Positions 1 through 9,102 of a stretch of 47,998 nt of DNA are shown here, piece after piece; positions within the stretch are counted from its first letter, which is position 1, and each line of letters begins with the position of its first letter. The DNA comes from a bacterium (lineage in GTDB: Bacteria > UBA9089 > CG2-30-40-21 > SBAY01): assembly GCA_040755795.1 (NCBI GenBank), contig JBFLXS010000004.1, positions 1-47,998 on the forward strand. Reading direction: 5' to 3'. A program made the translations under genes and the position numbers. Below the pieces are notes generated by a model. The model saw only the letters and a program-made list of their open reading frames with translations, did not search any database and was not told the DNA's origin.

Positions 1-102
1 GATGGTGGTTGGCAACAACGAACTCCGGCAATGGCTGCTGGTCTAACCGACCACGTTTGGAGTATAGAGGAATGGCTTACCTATCCGGTTAGAGGAAGTT
101 AG
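1..102 (+). CDS. Transposase, C-terminal end only (cut by window edge)
   Basis: Frame 1 is open from the first base to a TAG at 100-102 and reads 33 residues. The stretch [19 protein letters not shown] resembles the C-terminal tail seen on many IS-encoded DDE transposases (the TPAMAxGLTDHxW type), which is the only basis for the call. The catalytic part lies outside the window, so family and activity cannot be judged. It is followed at once by a short inverted repeat and then by a dispersed intergenic repeat. A host gene with a similar tail is possible but less likely. Confidence 0.6.
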   Translation, partial: DGGWQQRTPAMAAGLTDHVWSIEEWLTYPVRGS

Positions 103-104
103 CT

Positions 105-126
105 AATTTCGGACACCACCGAAATT
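105..126 (+). terminator. Short inverted repeat after the transposase end
   Basis: AATTTCGG and CCGAAATT form an 8-bp stem around a 6-base loop two bases after the transposase stop. There is no T-tract, so it may be a weak terminator or part of the insertion-sequence end rather than a classical rho-independent terminator. Confidence 0.35.
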
Positions 127-182
127 TCCTCCACTGGCAGAGAATCAAGAAGGATAGAAGATAAAAGTCAGAAGGAGAAAAA

Positions 183-271
183 CCCTTGAGCCTAATTACG
201 GACACGGATACCGGACACGATTCACGAATTTTCAGTGTTTCATCTATGTCCATCTGTGGCTGAATAGTTAC
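183..271 (+). repeat. Dispersed intergenic repeat (CACGGAT type), right half of an inverted-repeat element
   Basis: This stretch (CCTAATTACGGACACGGATA onward, ending CTGTGGCTGAATAGTTAC) recurs at about 12388-12450 in the same orientation and, inverted, at 22096-22157 and 25380-25461. Its end TGAATAGTTAC is the right terminus of the GTAAC(C/T)(G/A)TTCA element family found across the window. The matching left terminus is absent, so this copy looks truncated. It lies just upstream of the radC promoter. Confidence 0.75.
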
Positions 272-282
272 ATTATTTTTGC

Positions 283-311
283 TTGACAGATGTTAAATAA
301 TAGAATATAGT
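283..311 (+). promoter_or_regulatory. Sigma70-type promoter of radC
   Basis: TTGACA at 283-288, a 17-bp spacer and TATAGT at 306-311. Initiation about 7 bases downstream would leave a leader of under 10 nt before the ATG at 326 and would exclude the AGGAG at 313-317, so either the start site is slightly upstream or translation is nearly leaderless. Confidence 0.55.
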
Positions 312-325
312 TAGGAGTAGGACAA

Positions 326-1015
326 ATGAACGAATATAAATCTTTCACTATTCATGACCTGCCAATTTCGGAAAGACCGCGGGAGCGATTGCAGAAATTT
401 GGCGCGGAAGCACTCTCTGCTCAGGAGATTTTAGCCTTGATTTTAGGAAGGGGGATTGCTGGGGAGTCGGTAATGGTTACTGCTCAAAGGTTATTGACTA
501 CCTTTGGCAATGTCAAGGCAATCTCCGAAGCCTCGCTTGAAGAATTGGCAAAGGTGCGTGGCATAGATCAAGCCAAAGCCTCGCAAATCAAAGCCGCATT
601 TGAGCTGGCAAAAAGAGGCGATGAGGAAGTAGGAGAAAGGGTTTCTATAAAATCTGCTGAAGATGTAGCTAAATTAGTCAGACCAAGACTTAAAGATAAG
701 AAAAAGGAATATTTCTTAATCTTATCTTTAGATACAAGGAACAATCTAACCAAAATTAGCGAAATATCCATTGGTAGCCTGAATGCCAATTTAGTTCATC
801 CAAGAGAGGTTTTCAAAGAGGCAATCCAATCCGTTGCCAATTCGGTAATTTTGGTTCACAATCACCCCTCGGGAAATCCAGAACCATCAGAGGATGATTT
901 ACTAATTACTAAACGGCTCATTGAAGCAGGCAAAATATTAGGCATAGAAATAACCGACCACATCATCATCGCTAAAACAGGATTCTATAGCTTTAAGGAG
1001 AAAAGGCTGATTTAA
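326..1015 (+). CDS. radC: RadC family protein (JAB/MPN+ domain)
   Basis: A 229-aa protein of typical RadC (UPF0758) length. The N-terminal half (about 1-100) has the helix-hairpin-helix-like region, including [18 protein letters not shown]. The C-terminal JAB/MPN+ domain carries the metal-binding signature [14 protein letters not shown] near residue 177, with the two His, Ser and Asp expected of a zinc metalloprotease fold. The cellular role of RadC is unsettled; it was named for DNA repair, but it is frequent in defence islands and mobile elements. Here it sits 16 bases upstream of hsdM and is probably co-transcribed with the restriction operon. The ATG is preceded by AGGAG. Family assignment is firm; function is not. 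Confidence 0.93.
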   Translation: MNEYKSFTIHDLPISERPRERLQKFGAEALSAQEILALILGRGIAGESVMVTAQRLLTTFGNVKAISEASLEELAKVRGIDQAKASQIKAAFELAKRGDEEVGERVSIKSAEDVAKLVRPRLKDKKKEYFLILSLDTRNNLTKISEISIGSLNANLVHPREVFKEAIQSVANSVILVHNHPSGNPEPSEDDLLITKRLIEAGKILGIEITDHIIIAKTGFYSFKEKRLI

Positions 1016-1031
1016 AAGTAGGAGTAATTAT

Positions 1032-2591
1032 ATGGCAAGAAATCATATTACAGAACTTGAAAAACGGTTGTGGGATGTAGCGGATGAATTACGGGCTAAT
1101 TCCGATTTAAAATCATCTGAATACTCTCCACCGGTTTTAGGACTCATCTTTTTGAAATATGCAGATTATCGGTTTACCAAACAAGAGAGGATGCTTTCTG
1201 AAAAATCAAGTAGTCGTCGTAAGATTGGTAAAACAGATTATCAGGCGGCTGGTGTTATGTATCTACCTGATGAAGCACGATTCTCTTACCTGCTAAATCT
1301 TCCTGAAGGTGCTGATATTGGCAGAGCAATAAATTCTGCAATGAAGGCGATTGAACGAGAGAACGAAATAGAACTCAAGGGTGCCCTTCCAAAGACATAC
1401 AACAGGTTCAAAAACAATCTGTTGGTAGAACTACTTAAACTTATGTCATCAATTCCCGAAGATATAGAAGGAGATGCCTTTGGTAAGATTTATGAGTATT
1501 TTTTAGGCAAATTTGCAATGAGTGAAGGTTCAAAAGGAGGCGAATTTTTTACTCCTACTTCTGTGGTTAAGTTAATTGTCTCTGTGATTCAGCCGTTTCA
1601 TGGGAAGATACTTGACCCGGCCTGTGGTTCGGGTGGTATGTTTGTCCAGAGTGCTGAGTTCGTTGAAGAACACAAAAAGCGGGCAATTGATGAAATCAGC
1701 ATTTATGGACAGGAGAAGACCAGAGAAACAGTCAATCTCTGCAAGATGAATCTCGCTATCCATGGCCTTTCTGGTGATGTTTTACAGGGTAATTCCTACT
1801 ATGAAGATCTTCACGATATGGTCGCCAAGTTTGATTTTGTGATGGCTAATCCACCGTTTAATGTCAACCGGATTGATAAAGAGCGTATTAAAAATGATAG
1901 AAGACGCTTTCCGTTTGGTATGCCTTCAGTGGACAACGGTAATTATCTCTGGATTCAGCTTTTTTACAGTGCCTTAAATGAAAAAGGACGGGCAGGGTTT
2001 GTTATGGCCAATTCAGCAAGCGATGCCAGAGCAAGTGAGCTGGAACTGCGAAAAAAACTAATTGAAGACAGGTCTGTTGATATAATGATTGCTGTTGGTT
2101 CTAACTTCTTTTATACGGTGACCCTGCCTTGCACATTATGGTTTTTAGATAAAGGTAAACACAATACAGATCGTAAGGATAAGGTGCTTTTTATTGATGC
2201 AAGAAAAATCTATCAGCAGATAGACCGAGCACATCGTGAATTTTTACCAGAGCAGATAGAGTTTATTGCTAATATCGTTCGCTTATATCGGGGAGAGGAT
2301 ATTGAAATAACACATGGCAGTGAGAAACTGACAAAAGAAACATTCCCAAAGGGCAGGTATCAGGATGTTGCTGGTTTGTGTAAAGTTGCGACATTGAAAG
2401 AGATTGAAGAACAAGGCTTTAGTTTAAATCCCGGACGATATGTGGGCGTAGTTGAAAAGGAAGTAGAGGGTTTTGATTTCCAAGAACGGCTTGAAGAACT
2501 GAATGAAGAGCTGGAAGTTTTAAATACAGAAGCAAAAGAGTTACAAGAACAAATATCAGAAAATGTGGCAAAGATTCTGGAGAAGGTGTAA
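1032..2591 (+). CDS. hsdM: Type I restriction-modification DNA methyltransferase subunit HsdM
   Basis: A 519-aa N6-adenine methyltransferase, the modification subunit of a type I system. The helical HsdM N-terminal domain (about 1-140) is followed by the catalytic domain, with the S-adenosylmethionine motif [10 protein letters not shown] near residue 194 and the catalytic motif NPPF near residue 273. The last 35 residues are a predicted coiled coil rich in Glu, as expected for contact with HsdS. AGGAG precedes the ATG. With hsdS at 6911 and hsdR at 9103 the system is complete, but four unrelated genes lie between them. The final codons (K V stop) run into an intergenic repeat that supplies the TAA. 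Confidence 0.96.
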   Translation: MARNHITELEKRLWDVADELRANSDLKSSEYSPPVLGLIFLKYADYRFTKQERMLSEKSSSRRKIGKTDYQAAGVMYLPDEARFSYLLNLPEGADIGRAINSAMKAIERENEIELKGALPKTYNRFKNNLLVELLKLMSSIPEDIEGDAFGKIYEYFLGKFAMSEGSKGGEFFTPTSVVKLIVSVIQPFHGKILDPACGSGGMFVQSAEFVEEHKKRAIDEISIYGQEKTRETVNLCKMNLAIHGLSGDVLQGNSYYEDLHDMVAKFDFVMANPPFNVNRIDKERIKNDRRRFPFGMPSVDNGNYLWIQLFYSALNEKGRAGFVMANSASDARASELELRKKLIEDRSVDIMIAVGSNFFYTVTLPCTLWFLDKGKHNTDRKDKVLFIDARKIYQQIDRAHREFLPEQIEFIANIVRLYRGEDIEITHGSEKLTKETFPKGRYQDVAGLCKVATLKEIEEQGFSLNPGRYVGVVEKEVEGFDFQERLEELNEELEVLNTEAKELQEQISENVAKILEKV

Positions 2592-2880
2592 ATAAGGAAA
2601 AAGGGAAAATAGTGGAAAAAGGGGGAATTTATTTTTATGTAGAGGGATTTGAAAATAGGACGCAAGATGTATACGCAGATTTTCAGGATTTTTTATTTTA
2701 ATTAATCTGCGAGAAAAATCTTAAAGTTCTATTAACTTGGATTTGAAATAAAATTCTTTAATATTTTCCCCTTTTCCCCTACTTTTCCATTTCCCCTTAC
2801 TTACACCTGAATAGTTACAAGAAAATAACAGAAATCACAAATTTAAGAGGATTTTGTGATTTTTGTAAATTTGAAAGATT
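2592..2880. repeat. Intergenic inverted-repeat element between hsdM and the zinc-ribbon gene
   Basis: The left arm has A/G-rich words (GGAAAAAGGGAAAATAG, GGAAAAAGGGGG) that are mirrored on the right by CCCCTTTTCCCCTACTTTTCC. The right arm ends in CACCTGAATAGTTAC (to 2820), the terminus of the GTAACTATTCA family. The left arm starts at GGTGTAA, inside the last codons of hsdM, and lacks the GTAACTATTCA end, so the element is truncated on that side. An inner fragment around 2660-2720 (ACGCAGATTTTCAGGATTTT) resembles 14560-14582. I see no gene here. Confidence 0.6.
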
Positions 2881-3204
2881 ATGAATAAGAAAAATTCAAA
2901 CAAAAGCAAAAACACTTTAATTTCAAACAGTCTTTTTAAAGCCGTTAAACAACTTGTAAAATTAAACGAAAAAGTCAAAGCACTTGGTATCTTTGTTGAT
3001 GACCGTGAATTGCTTGAGTGTCCAAAATGTGGACTTATGGAAGATATAGATATTTATGGAAGGTTGTTTACTGTTTTTGAAAAAGAGCCCAATAAAGATA
3101 CCGGGTTAAGATTTAAAGAAATAAGAAATAGTAAAACTTTCCGCTGCCCGAATTGCGGAGAGCAAATATCAGGAAATGTTGTAGAGATATTGGAGGTGAA
3201 ATAA
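2881..3204 (+). CDS. Small zinc-ribbon protein, unknown function
   Basis: A 107-aa protein with two CxxC knuckles, CPKC at about residues 47-50 and CPNC at about 89-92, enough for one zinc ribbon with a 38-residue insert. The first 40 residues are Lys/Asn-rich and basic. I do not recognise a named family. It ends 2 bases before the start of the SIR2 gene, so it is probably translated with SIR2 and HerA as a third component of that defence cassette, perhaps a nucleic-acid-binding sensor (inference). No strong ribosome-binding site precedes the ATG. Confidence 0.6.
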   Translation: MNKKNSNKSKNTLISNSLFKAVKQLVKLNEKVKALGIFVDDRELLECPKCGLMEDIDIYGRLFTVFEKEPNKDTGLRFKEIRNSKTFRCPNCGEQISGNVVEILEVK

Positions 3205-3206
3205 AT

Positions 3207-4703
3207 ATGGAGGATAAAGCAAACCTGAGTGTTGTTTCATCATCCCTAACTCCTGCGTATTGGGATAACAAATTCCAATTAGGGTCGAGAGAACTTTTAA
3301 TAGAAATTATGGGACCAAAACCTACTGAGGAAGAATCGAAAACTCTTAATGAAAAAGGCATCAGAGATAAATGGAATGAATTTCTTTTACAAGGGCAAAT
3401 TTACATATCTAAACTTCTAAAAGCAGAAAATCTATCGTTTTTATTTGGTGCCGGTCCTTCGATTCCTCTTGGGGCTGTAACCATCAGAAATATTCCCCTT
3501 AAGTTGGAATATCAGATTAATCGGGCATTTTCTACCGATTCTGACGATATTAAATTGTTTTATGAGATTTTAGAACACCTAAAGGGCTCAAAACCCTTCA
3601 GGCAAAAAAATGTCCAAGAAAGGATAGAAACTATTAAGCAACTAACTGATAAAGGAAATACCGAAAATATAAAGGAACAAGAGATTAAAATTACCCTTGA
3701 GGATTTATTATCTTTTTTGTATTGCTTAAGAAGTGCTATCTGTACTCCATTTAAAAAACAGAATAATTTCCTTCCCACAAATATAGTATCTCTAAATAAT
3801 GGCGAAAAAGAAATTAAAGTAAGATTACAAGTGCTGGATAATTTGATAACAGCAATCAAGAGAGAATATTTTTCTCTACTCTCAAAAGTTCCTGACCCTT
3901 CAATTAAAAATCCTTTGACTGCACACAAGCAGTTCCTTAAGAAGATCTTAACAAGACCATTAAATCTGAGAAGACCTAAAATATTTACAACCAATAATGA
4001 CCTATTAATCGAGCAGGCAATGGATGAATTAGGCATTATGTATCTAGATGGTTTTGTTGGAACAATACGACGAGCATTCCGTCCCGAATGTTATAATTAT
4101 GACTTTTACTTCCCTTCAACCTCAACAGAGGGTAAAGTTCATCGCATCGACCAAGTAATTCATTTCTACAAAATTCATGGTTCCATTAATTGGGTAACAT
4201 CTTTTGATTCACCAGAAAATATATATGGTATTGAAACAAAAGACATAAAAACAATAGAGAAAGAAGAAAAATATCGTGAAGTCATGATTTATCCAACACC
4301 TCTAAAACATGAATTTACTTTGGATTTTCCATATTCTGACCTTTTTAGACGTTTTGCAGACGCTATAACCCAACCACAATCTGTTCTCGTAATAATAGGA
4401 TATAGTTTTGCAGACGAACATGTTAATAGAATAATTTATCAAGCCTTAACAATTCCTTCCTTTACTTTATTGATAGTGGATCCTCTCGCGGATAAGAATG
4501 AAGAAATTAAAAGATTAATTACACTTGAAGATAGCCGTATCCATGTCATATCAGGCTGGGATATAGGTGCATTTGAAAATTTTACCAAAAAGCTCTTACC
4601 CGATATAAAAGAATTGGATGTCTATGAAAAATCGGCAAAGAGTGCCCGGCGCATGTTGAGAGTAAAGGAAGACGAAAATTTTTCTTCTGAGGAGGAAGAA
4701 TAA
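3207..4703 (+). CDS. SIR2-like NAD-binding defence protein (partner of HerA)
   Basis: A 498-aa protein starting at ATG 3207, behind GGAGGTG at 3192-3198; an upstream in-frame ATG at 3153 lies inside the previous gene and is unlikely. The SIR2-like Rossmann features are LFGAGPSIPLGA near residue 80, FTTNNDLLIE near 257 and KIHGSINW near 325, which match the GAG, TTNxD and HG motifs of prokaryotic SIR2 NADases. SVLVIIGYSFADEHVNRII is the late Rossmann strand. Its stop is 3 bases before the HerA start. SIR2 next to HerA is the established anti-phage arrangement SIR2-HerA (Nezha), where SIR2 depletes NAD+ and HerA is an ATPase or nuclease partner. The family call is firm; activity is inferred. 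Confidence 0.88.
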   Translation: MEDKANLSVVSSSLTPAYWDNKFQLGSRELLIEIMGPKPTEEESKTLNEKGIRDKWNEFLLQGQIYISKLLKAENLSFLFGAGPSIPLGAVTIRNIPLKLEYQINRAFSTDSDDIKLFYEILEHLKGSKPFRQKNVQERIETIKQLTDKGNTENIKEQEIKITLEDLLSFLYCLRSAICTPFKKQNNFLPTNIVSLNNGEKEIKVRLQVLDNLITAIKREYFSLLSKVPDPSIKNPLTAHKQFLKKILTRPLNLRRPKIFTTNNDLLIEQAMDELGIMYLDGFVGTIRRAFRPECYNYDFYFPSTSTEGKVHRIDQVIHFYKIHGSINWVTSFDSPENIYGIETKDIKTIEKEEKYREVMIYPTPLKHEFTLDFPYSDLFRRFADAITQPQSVLVIIGYSFADEHVNRIIYQALTIPSFTLLIVDPLADKNEEIKRLITLEDSRIHVISGWDIGAFENFTKKLLPDIKELDVYEKSAKSARRMLRVKEDENFSSEEEE

Positions 4704-4706
4704 ACA

Positions 4707-6884
4707 ATGAGTAATGATAGAACCATCGGAAGGATTGTCTTAGTAGATAGTTACAAAGCCATCGTTGAAATAGATAAGGATCTTAAAAGTCTCACTAAGA
4801 CCGCTTTTACAGGAACCTACGATTTTGCAAGGATAAATTCTTATGTGATTATTCCTGTCGGAAGCTCAAAAATAGTAGGGATGATAAGCAGAGTTCAATT
4901 AACCGAGGAAGCAGAAGGACCTACAAGTAAAACAACGATAGTTCTTCCTGAAGCAAAACGTATTATGACTGTAACTATGATAGGAACGATTGGAGAAAGA
5001 CCAGAGGGAAAACAAGAATTCTACCAAGGTGTCATTTCCTTCCCAGCATTGGATAACCCTGTATGGTTCATAGAAAAAGAGGAATTAGATATACTTTTTG
5101 ACAAATCGCCTTCAGGTGAAGATAGTAAGTACAGAATTCCTATTGGAACTTCCATTGTTTTTCCAGAATACCAAGTTAGAATTGACCCAGACGCATTTTT
5201 TGGTAAACACGCTGCGGTAATTGGTAGCACAGGTTCGGGTAAATCCTGCACAATTGCCTCAATTCTTCAATCAATATTTGAAATGAAAAATGTCAAAAAC
5301 GCTCATTTTGTAATTTTGGATACTAATGGCGAGTACGGAGAAGTTTTTAAGGGGCGTAAACAACCGTATGATTTTCTTCATATTAAGGATTTAAAAATTC
5401 CATACTGGTTTATGAATTTCGATGATTTTCGTACCTTGTTTAAAGCAAGCGAAGGCACACAAGCCCCTGTATTGCGAGATGCTATTGTTGACGCAAAAAA
5501 TGAATCTTTACAGATTAAGACATATAATTTGGAAGCACGAATTATAGAAAATGCTCTACGAAGTGTATCAGCACAAGTCGAACGTACTGGAAATCAACAG
5601 ATGCATAATAGGCGTAATGCTGCAAAAACAATTTCTAAACTTATTGATCGGGTTAGAGACTGGGAAGCCAATTGCAGTGATCCCCAAATAAAGGAAGTGT
5701 TTAAAAAAATAATTGAAAAACTTTCTAACATGCAAAGTGCAGGTGGAATAGATACAAGTCAAGATCAAGATAGTATCGATTGGAATACCTATAAAAAAGA
5801 TATGAAACCAGACGAAGTTGAAAATATTTTTAGGATTTCCGAAGATATTGAAGAGAATTTACTTAATGAACTTACAATGAGTAGTGTAACACGAGGGTAT
5901 GATATTAGCGTGGATACTCCCACATTTTTCGACAAAACCTATTTTAGAAAAACAAGTATTAATAATGCTATGGAGGTACAACCCGGCAAAGAGGATAGAA
6001 GACTTGCAGAATACTGTGCGACTCTACTACTAAGAATTGACAGTTATTTTAATGATAAAAGATACGACTTCTTATTCCATGAATATAAAAAACATCCTCA
6101 TTCATTAGCTTTATTTTTAAGGTATATTTTTGGAAGATTACAAGAAACACCGAAAGATACTACTTTTTCCAAAGATGCAAAGGCAGATTTGCCTTATCTA
6201 AATGAGTTTGAGGGAAACAACAAAGGGAACTACCAAATTATTATAATTGACCTACATCTTTTGGCAACTGAAATTCTAGAAAATATTACTGCTCTTTTAG
6301 GACGTATTATATTAGATTTTCTCCAGAGAATTCGTGGCTCTGCAGAAATTAAAGATGAAAATACTGGTAAAACTATTCGACTTGAAGAGACACGAGGAGA
6401 ATTCCCTGTAGTCCTTATATTAGAAGAAGCTCAAAATTACATCAAAGAGGCAAGGAGTCAAGAGCAAGAATCTCCCTCAAAATTGGTGTTCGAAAGAATT
6501 GCGAGAGAAGGACGGAAATATGGATTAAGCCTTGTTATCGCTTCTCAAAGATTGAGTGACTTGTCTAAAACTGCGCTCTCTCAATGCAATTCATTTATTG
6601 TGCATAGATTACAAAATCCTGAAGATTTACGATATTTCAGGGAAATTGTTCCAGAGATACATTCAATACTCTTAGAGCAACTACCTTCACTTGCCTCACA
6701 AACAGCGCTTATCTTGGGAGAATGTGTTAGGGCTCCTATGCACGTAAAAATCCGAACAGCGTTTCCTAAACCACAAAGTAAAAATCCAGAACTATGGAAA
6801 CATTGGACATCAGAACCAGTATATGAACCCGACTTTGAAAAAATCTGTGATGACTGGGAAAAAGGAGTTAAAAATGCTGAATAG
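4707..6884 (+). CDS. herA: HerA-like hexameric ATPase (partner of SIR2)
   Basis: A 725-aa P-loop ATPase of the HerA/FtsK class. An N-terminal HAS-barrel-like beta region (about 1-110) precedes Walker A GSTGSGKS near residues 172-179 and a helical insertion. Walker B is VVLILEEAQNYI near 568-579, followed by the REGRKYGLSLVIASQRLSDL segment typical of HerA, with an arginine-finger region. It starts 3 bases after the SIR2 stop, so the two are translationally coupled and probably form one complex. This is the second component of the SIR2-HerA system, here placed between hsdM and hsdS. No nuclease domain is obvious in this HerA. Confidence 0.9.
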   Translation: MSNDRTIGRIVLVDSYKAIVEIDKDLKSLTKTAFTGTYDFARINSYVIIPVGSSKIVGMISRVQLTEEAEGPTSKTTIVLPEAKRIMTVTMIGTIGERPEGKQEFYQGVISFPALDNPVWFIEKEELDILFDKSPSGEDSKYRIPIGTSIVFPEYQVRIDPDAFFGKHAAVIGSTGSGKSCTIASILQSIFEMKNVKNAHFVILDTNGEYGEVFKGRKQPYDFLHIKDLKIPYWFMNFDDFRTLFKASEGTQAPVLRDAIVDAKNESLQIKTYNLEARIIENALRSVSAQVERTGNQQMHNRRNAAKTISKLIDRVRDWEANCSDPQIKEVFKKIIEKLSNMQSAGGIDTSQDQDSIDWNTYKKDMKPDEVENIFRISEDIEENLLNELTMSSVTRGYDISVDTPTFFDKTYFRKTSINNAMEVQPGKEDRRLAEYCATLLLRIDSYFNDKRYDFLFHEYKKHPHSLALFLRYIFGRLQETPKDTTFSKDAKADLPYLNEFEGNNKGNYQIIIIDLHLLATEILENITALLGRIILDFLQRIRGSAEIKDENTGKTIRLEETRGEFPVVLILEEAQNYIKEARSQEQESPSKLVFERIAREGRKYGLSLVIASQRLSDLSKTALSQCNSFIVHRLQNPEDLRYFREIVPEIHSILLEQLPSLASQTALILGECVRAPMHVKIRTAFPKPQSKNPELWKHWTSEPVYEPDFEKICDDWEKGVKNAE

Positions 6885-6910
6885 TTTGAAAAAAGTATAG
6901 GTTGAAAACT

Positions 6911-8143
6911 ATGAAATTGAAAACAATAGAAGAAATAGCATTTATTAATCCTGATTCAATTAAAAAGGATTGTCCTTACGATGAGATTGAGTATATAGAT
7001 ATTCAGTCTGTTGGCAGTGGTTATTTAATTGAAAGTAAGTTAATGCCACTATCTGAAGCGCCAAGTAGGGCAAAACGTCTTATAAAAGATGGTGATACTA
7101 TTTTATCTACGGTAAGACCTAATCGGCGTTCTTTTTTGTATATAAAAGGACCAAAGAGTAATGTTGTAGTATCTACCGGTTTTGCAGTCCTACGAGCAAA
7201 AGATGGTATTGATTCAAGATATTTATATTATGCAGTAACAGACCAAAAATTTACAGATTACCTTACATTAAGTGCAAAAGGAGCTGCTTATCCTGCTGTT
7301 GATACTGAAATTATTCAGAGAGGTAAGATTCCGATTTATCCAATAGATATTCAACAAAAAATCTCTTCCATCCTCTCTGCCTACGATGACTTGATTGAAA
7401 ACAACACCCGAAGGATAAAGATTCTTGAAGAGATGGCACAGAGGATTTATCGGGAATGGTTTGTTGATTTCCGATTTCCAGGGCATGAGAAAGCAAGGTT
7501 TGTAGATTCAGAAATGGGAAAGATTCCTGAAGGATGGAAAGTAAAACAGTTGTCAAATATTGTAGAGACACAATATGGATATACTGAGAGCGCATCTGAA
7601 GAAAAAATTGGTCCCAAGTTTTTAAGGGGAAAAGACATCAATAAGAATTCATACATTAATTGGGATGATGTTCCTTACTGTAAAATTGAGACAGAAGATT
7701 ACGAGAAATATAAATTGAATAGAGGAGACATTGTTATTATTCGTATGGCTGACCCTGGTAAAGTAGGTATTGTTGAAAAGGACATTGAGGCTATATTCGC
7801 ATCATATTTAATTCGTTTAAAAATCAAGAATGGTATAGACCCGTATTATCTTTTTTATTTTCTTTTGTCTGAACAATATCAATCTTATATTGTTGGTGCA
7901 AGTACTGGAACTACCAGAAAAAGTGCGAGTGCTGGTGTGATAACTGACACAAATATTCTTTTGCCGTATAAAAGCATATTAAAACAATTTGTAGAGGTTG
8001 TTAAACCTCTACGCCAGTTATTGAATACACTTTTAGAAAGGAATGTTAATTTACGACAGACCCGAGACCTTCTCCTTCCCAAACTCATCTCAGGTGAAAT
8101 CGATGTGTCGGAATTAGACATTGCTATAAGGGAGCAGGAATAA
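6911..8143 (+). CDS. hsdS: Type I restriction-modification specificity subunit HsdS
   Basis: A 410-aa protein with two target-recognition domains (about 1-140 and 205-365). They are separated and ended by the conserved helical repeats: NNTRRIKILEEMAQRIYREW near residue 163 and LERNVNLRQTRDLLLPKLIS near 378-397. The two domains read the two halves of a bipartite target. I chose ATG 6911; an in-frame TTG at 6902 is possible but has no better Shine-Dalgarno sequence. It follows herA by 26 bases, and its TAA overlaps the next ATG as TAATG. The N-terminal domain differs from the C-terminal one, so the site should be asymmetric. Confidence 0.95.
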   Translation: MKLKTIEEIAFINPDSIKKDCPYDEIEYIDIQSVGSGYLIESKLMPLSEAPSRAKRLIKDGDTILSTVRPNRRSFLYIKGPKSNVVVSTGFAVLRAKDGIDSRYLYYAVTDQKFTDYLTLSAKGAAYPAVDTEIIQRGKIPIYPIDIQQKISSILSAYDDLIENNTRRIKILEEMAQRIYREWFVDFRFPGHEKARFVDSEMGKIPEGWKVKQLSNIVETQYGYTESASEEKIGPKFLRGKDINKNSYINWDDVPYCKIETEDYEKYKLNRGDIVIIRMADPGKVGIVEKDIEAIFASYLIRLKIKNGIDPYYLFYFLLSEQYQSYIVGASTGTTRKSASAGVITDTNILLPYKSILKQFVEVVKPLRQLLNTLLERNVNLRQTRDLLLPKLISGEIDVSELDIAIREQE

Positions 8144-9099
8144 TGAAAGGACAAATTGTTTTATACAAGAACCGGCTTGAGGTCAGATTAGAACAGGACA
8201 CAGTATGGCTGCGGCAGGAACAAATAGCCGAATTATTTGGAACTCAGCGTCCTGCGGTTACAAAGCATTTGTCTAACATATTCAAATCAAAAGAGTTGCA
8301 AGAAAAATCAGTATGTTCCATTTTGGAACATACTGCCTCCGACGGAAAAGTGTATAAGACGAAATTTTACAATCTGGATGCTATTATTTCAGTCGGTTAT
8401 AGGGTCAACTCAACCCGGGCTACTCAATTCCGTATCTGGGCAACGAATGTGTTAAAAAGGCATCTTGTTGACGGGTATACTATCAATGAAAAACGACTTA
8501 AGGTTGCCGAGCATAAATATAATGAATTACAGAACTCATTGCGGTTATTAAGCAATGTTCTTGCTCTTGACGAAGTTTCTGACGAGACCAAAGGTTTGAT
8601 TCAAGTTATAACTGAGTATTCCCGTGCACTTGACCTTCTGGATGAGTATGACAATAACAGATTACCTATCCCAAAAGGGACAACTCAGTTAAAATATACA
8701 CTTACTTACCAGGAAGCGAGGATAATTATAGATGAGATGAGGGAAAAATTTAAAACCTCTTCACTTTTTGGACGGGAAAAAGATAAAAGTTTTGAAAGTT
8801 CGCTTAATACAATTTATCAGACTTATGATGGTAAAGAGCTTTATCCTACAATAGAAGAAAAATCGGCAAACCTATTATATTTTGTTGTCAAAAATCATAG
8901 TTTTGTGGATGGCAATAAAAGAATTGCAGCAGCGATTTTTATCTGTTTTCTACAAAAGAATGGAATTTTGACCCGTAAAGATGGGACAAGACGCATTGAT
9001 AATAACGCTTTGGTTGCCTTAACCCTGATGATTGCCACAAGCAAGCCATCAGAAAAAGATGCGATGATTAAGGTCATATTAAATTTATTAGGAGAATAA
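8143..9099 (+). CDS. RhuM-type DNA-binding domain fused to a Fic/Doc domain
   Basis: A 318-aa protein. Residues 1-115 match the RhuM (virulence) family N-terminus, with a helix-turn-helix around LRQEQIAELFGTQRPAVTKHL. The C-terminal 140 residues are a Fic/Doc-type fold with HSFVDGNKR near residue 252, the HxFx(D/N)GNKR variant typical of Doc-like proteins. The start overlaps the hsdS stop by one base, so translation is coupled. RhuM-Fic proteins recur inside type I restriction loci, but their job there is not established. Fic/Doc enzymes AMPylate or phosphorylate target proteins. An accessory regulator or a toxin-like fail-safe is plausible (inference). Confidence 0.85.
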   Translation: MKGQIVLYKNRLEVRLEQDTVWLRQEQIAELFGTQRPAVTKHLSNIFKSKELQEKSVCSILEHTASDGKVYKTKFYNLDAIISVGYRVNSTRATQFRIWATNVLKRHLVDGYTINEKRLKVAEHKYNELQNSLRLLSNVLALDEVSDETKGLIQVITEYSRALDLLDEYDNNRLPIPKGTTQLKYTLTYQEARIIIDEMREKFKTSSLFGREKDKSFESSLNTIYQTYDGKELYPTIEEKSANLLYFVVKNHSFVDGNKRIAAAIFICFLQKNGILTRKDGTRRIDNNALVALTLMIATSKPSEKDAMIKVILNLLGE

Positions 9100-9102
9100 A
9101 GT

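Noticed and set aside
3153-3206. Upstream start for the SIR2 gene
   Set aside because: It is within the zinc-ribbon gene in another frame; GGAGGTG directly before 3207 fixes the start.
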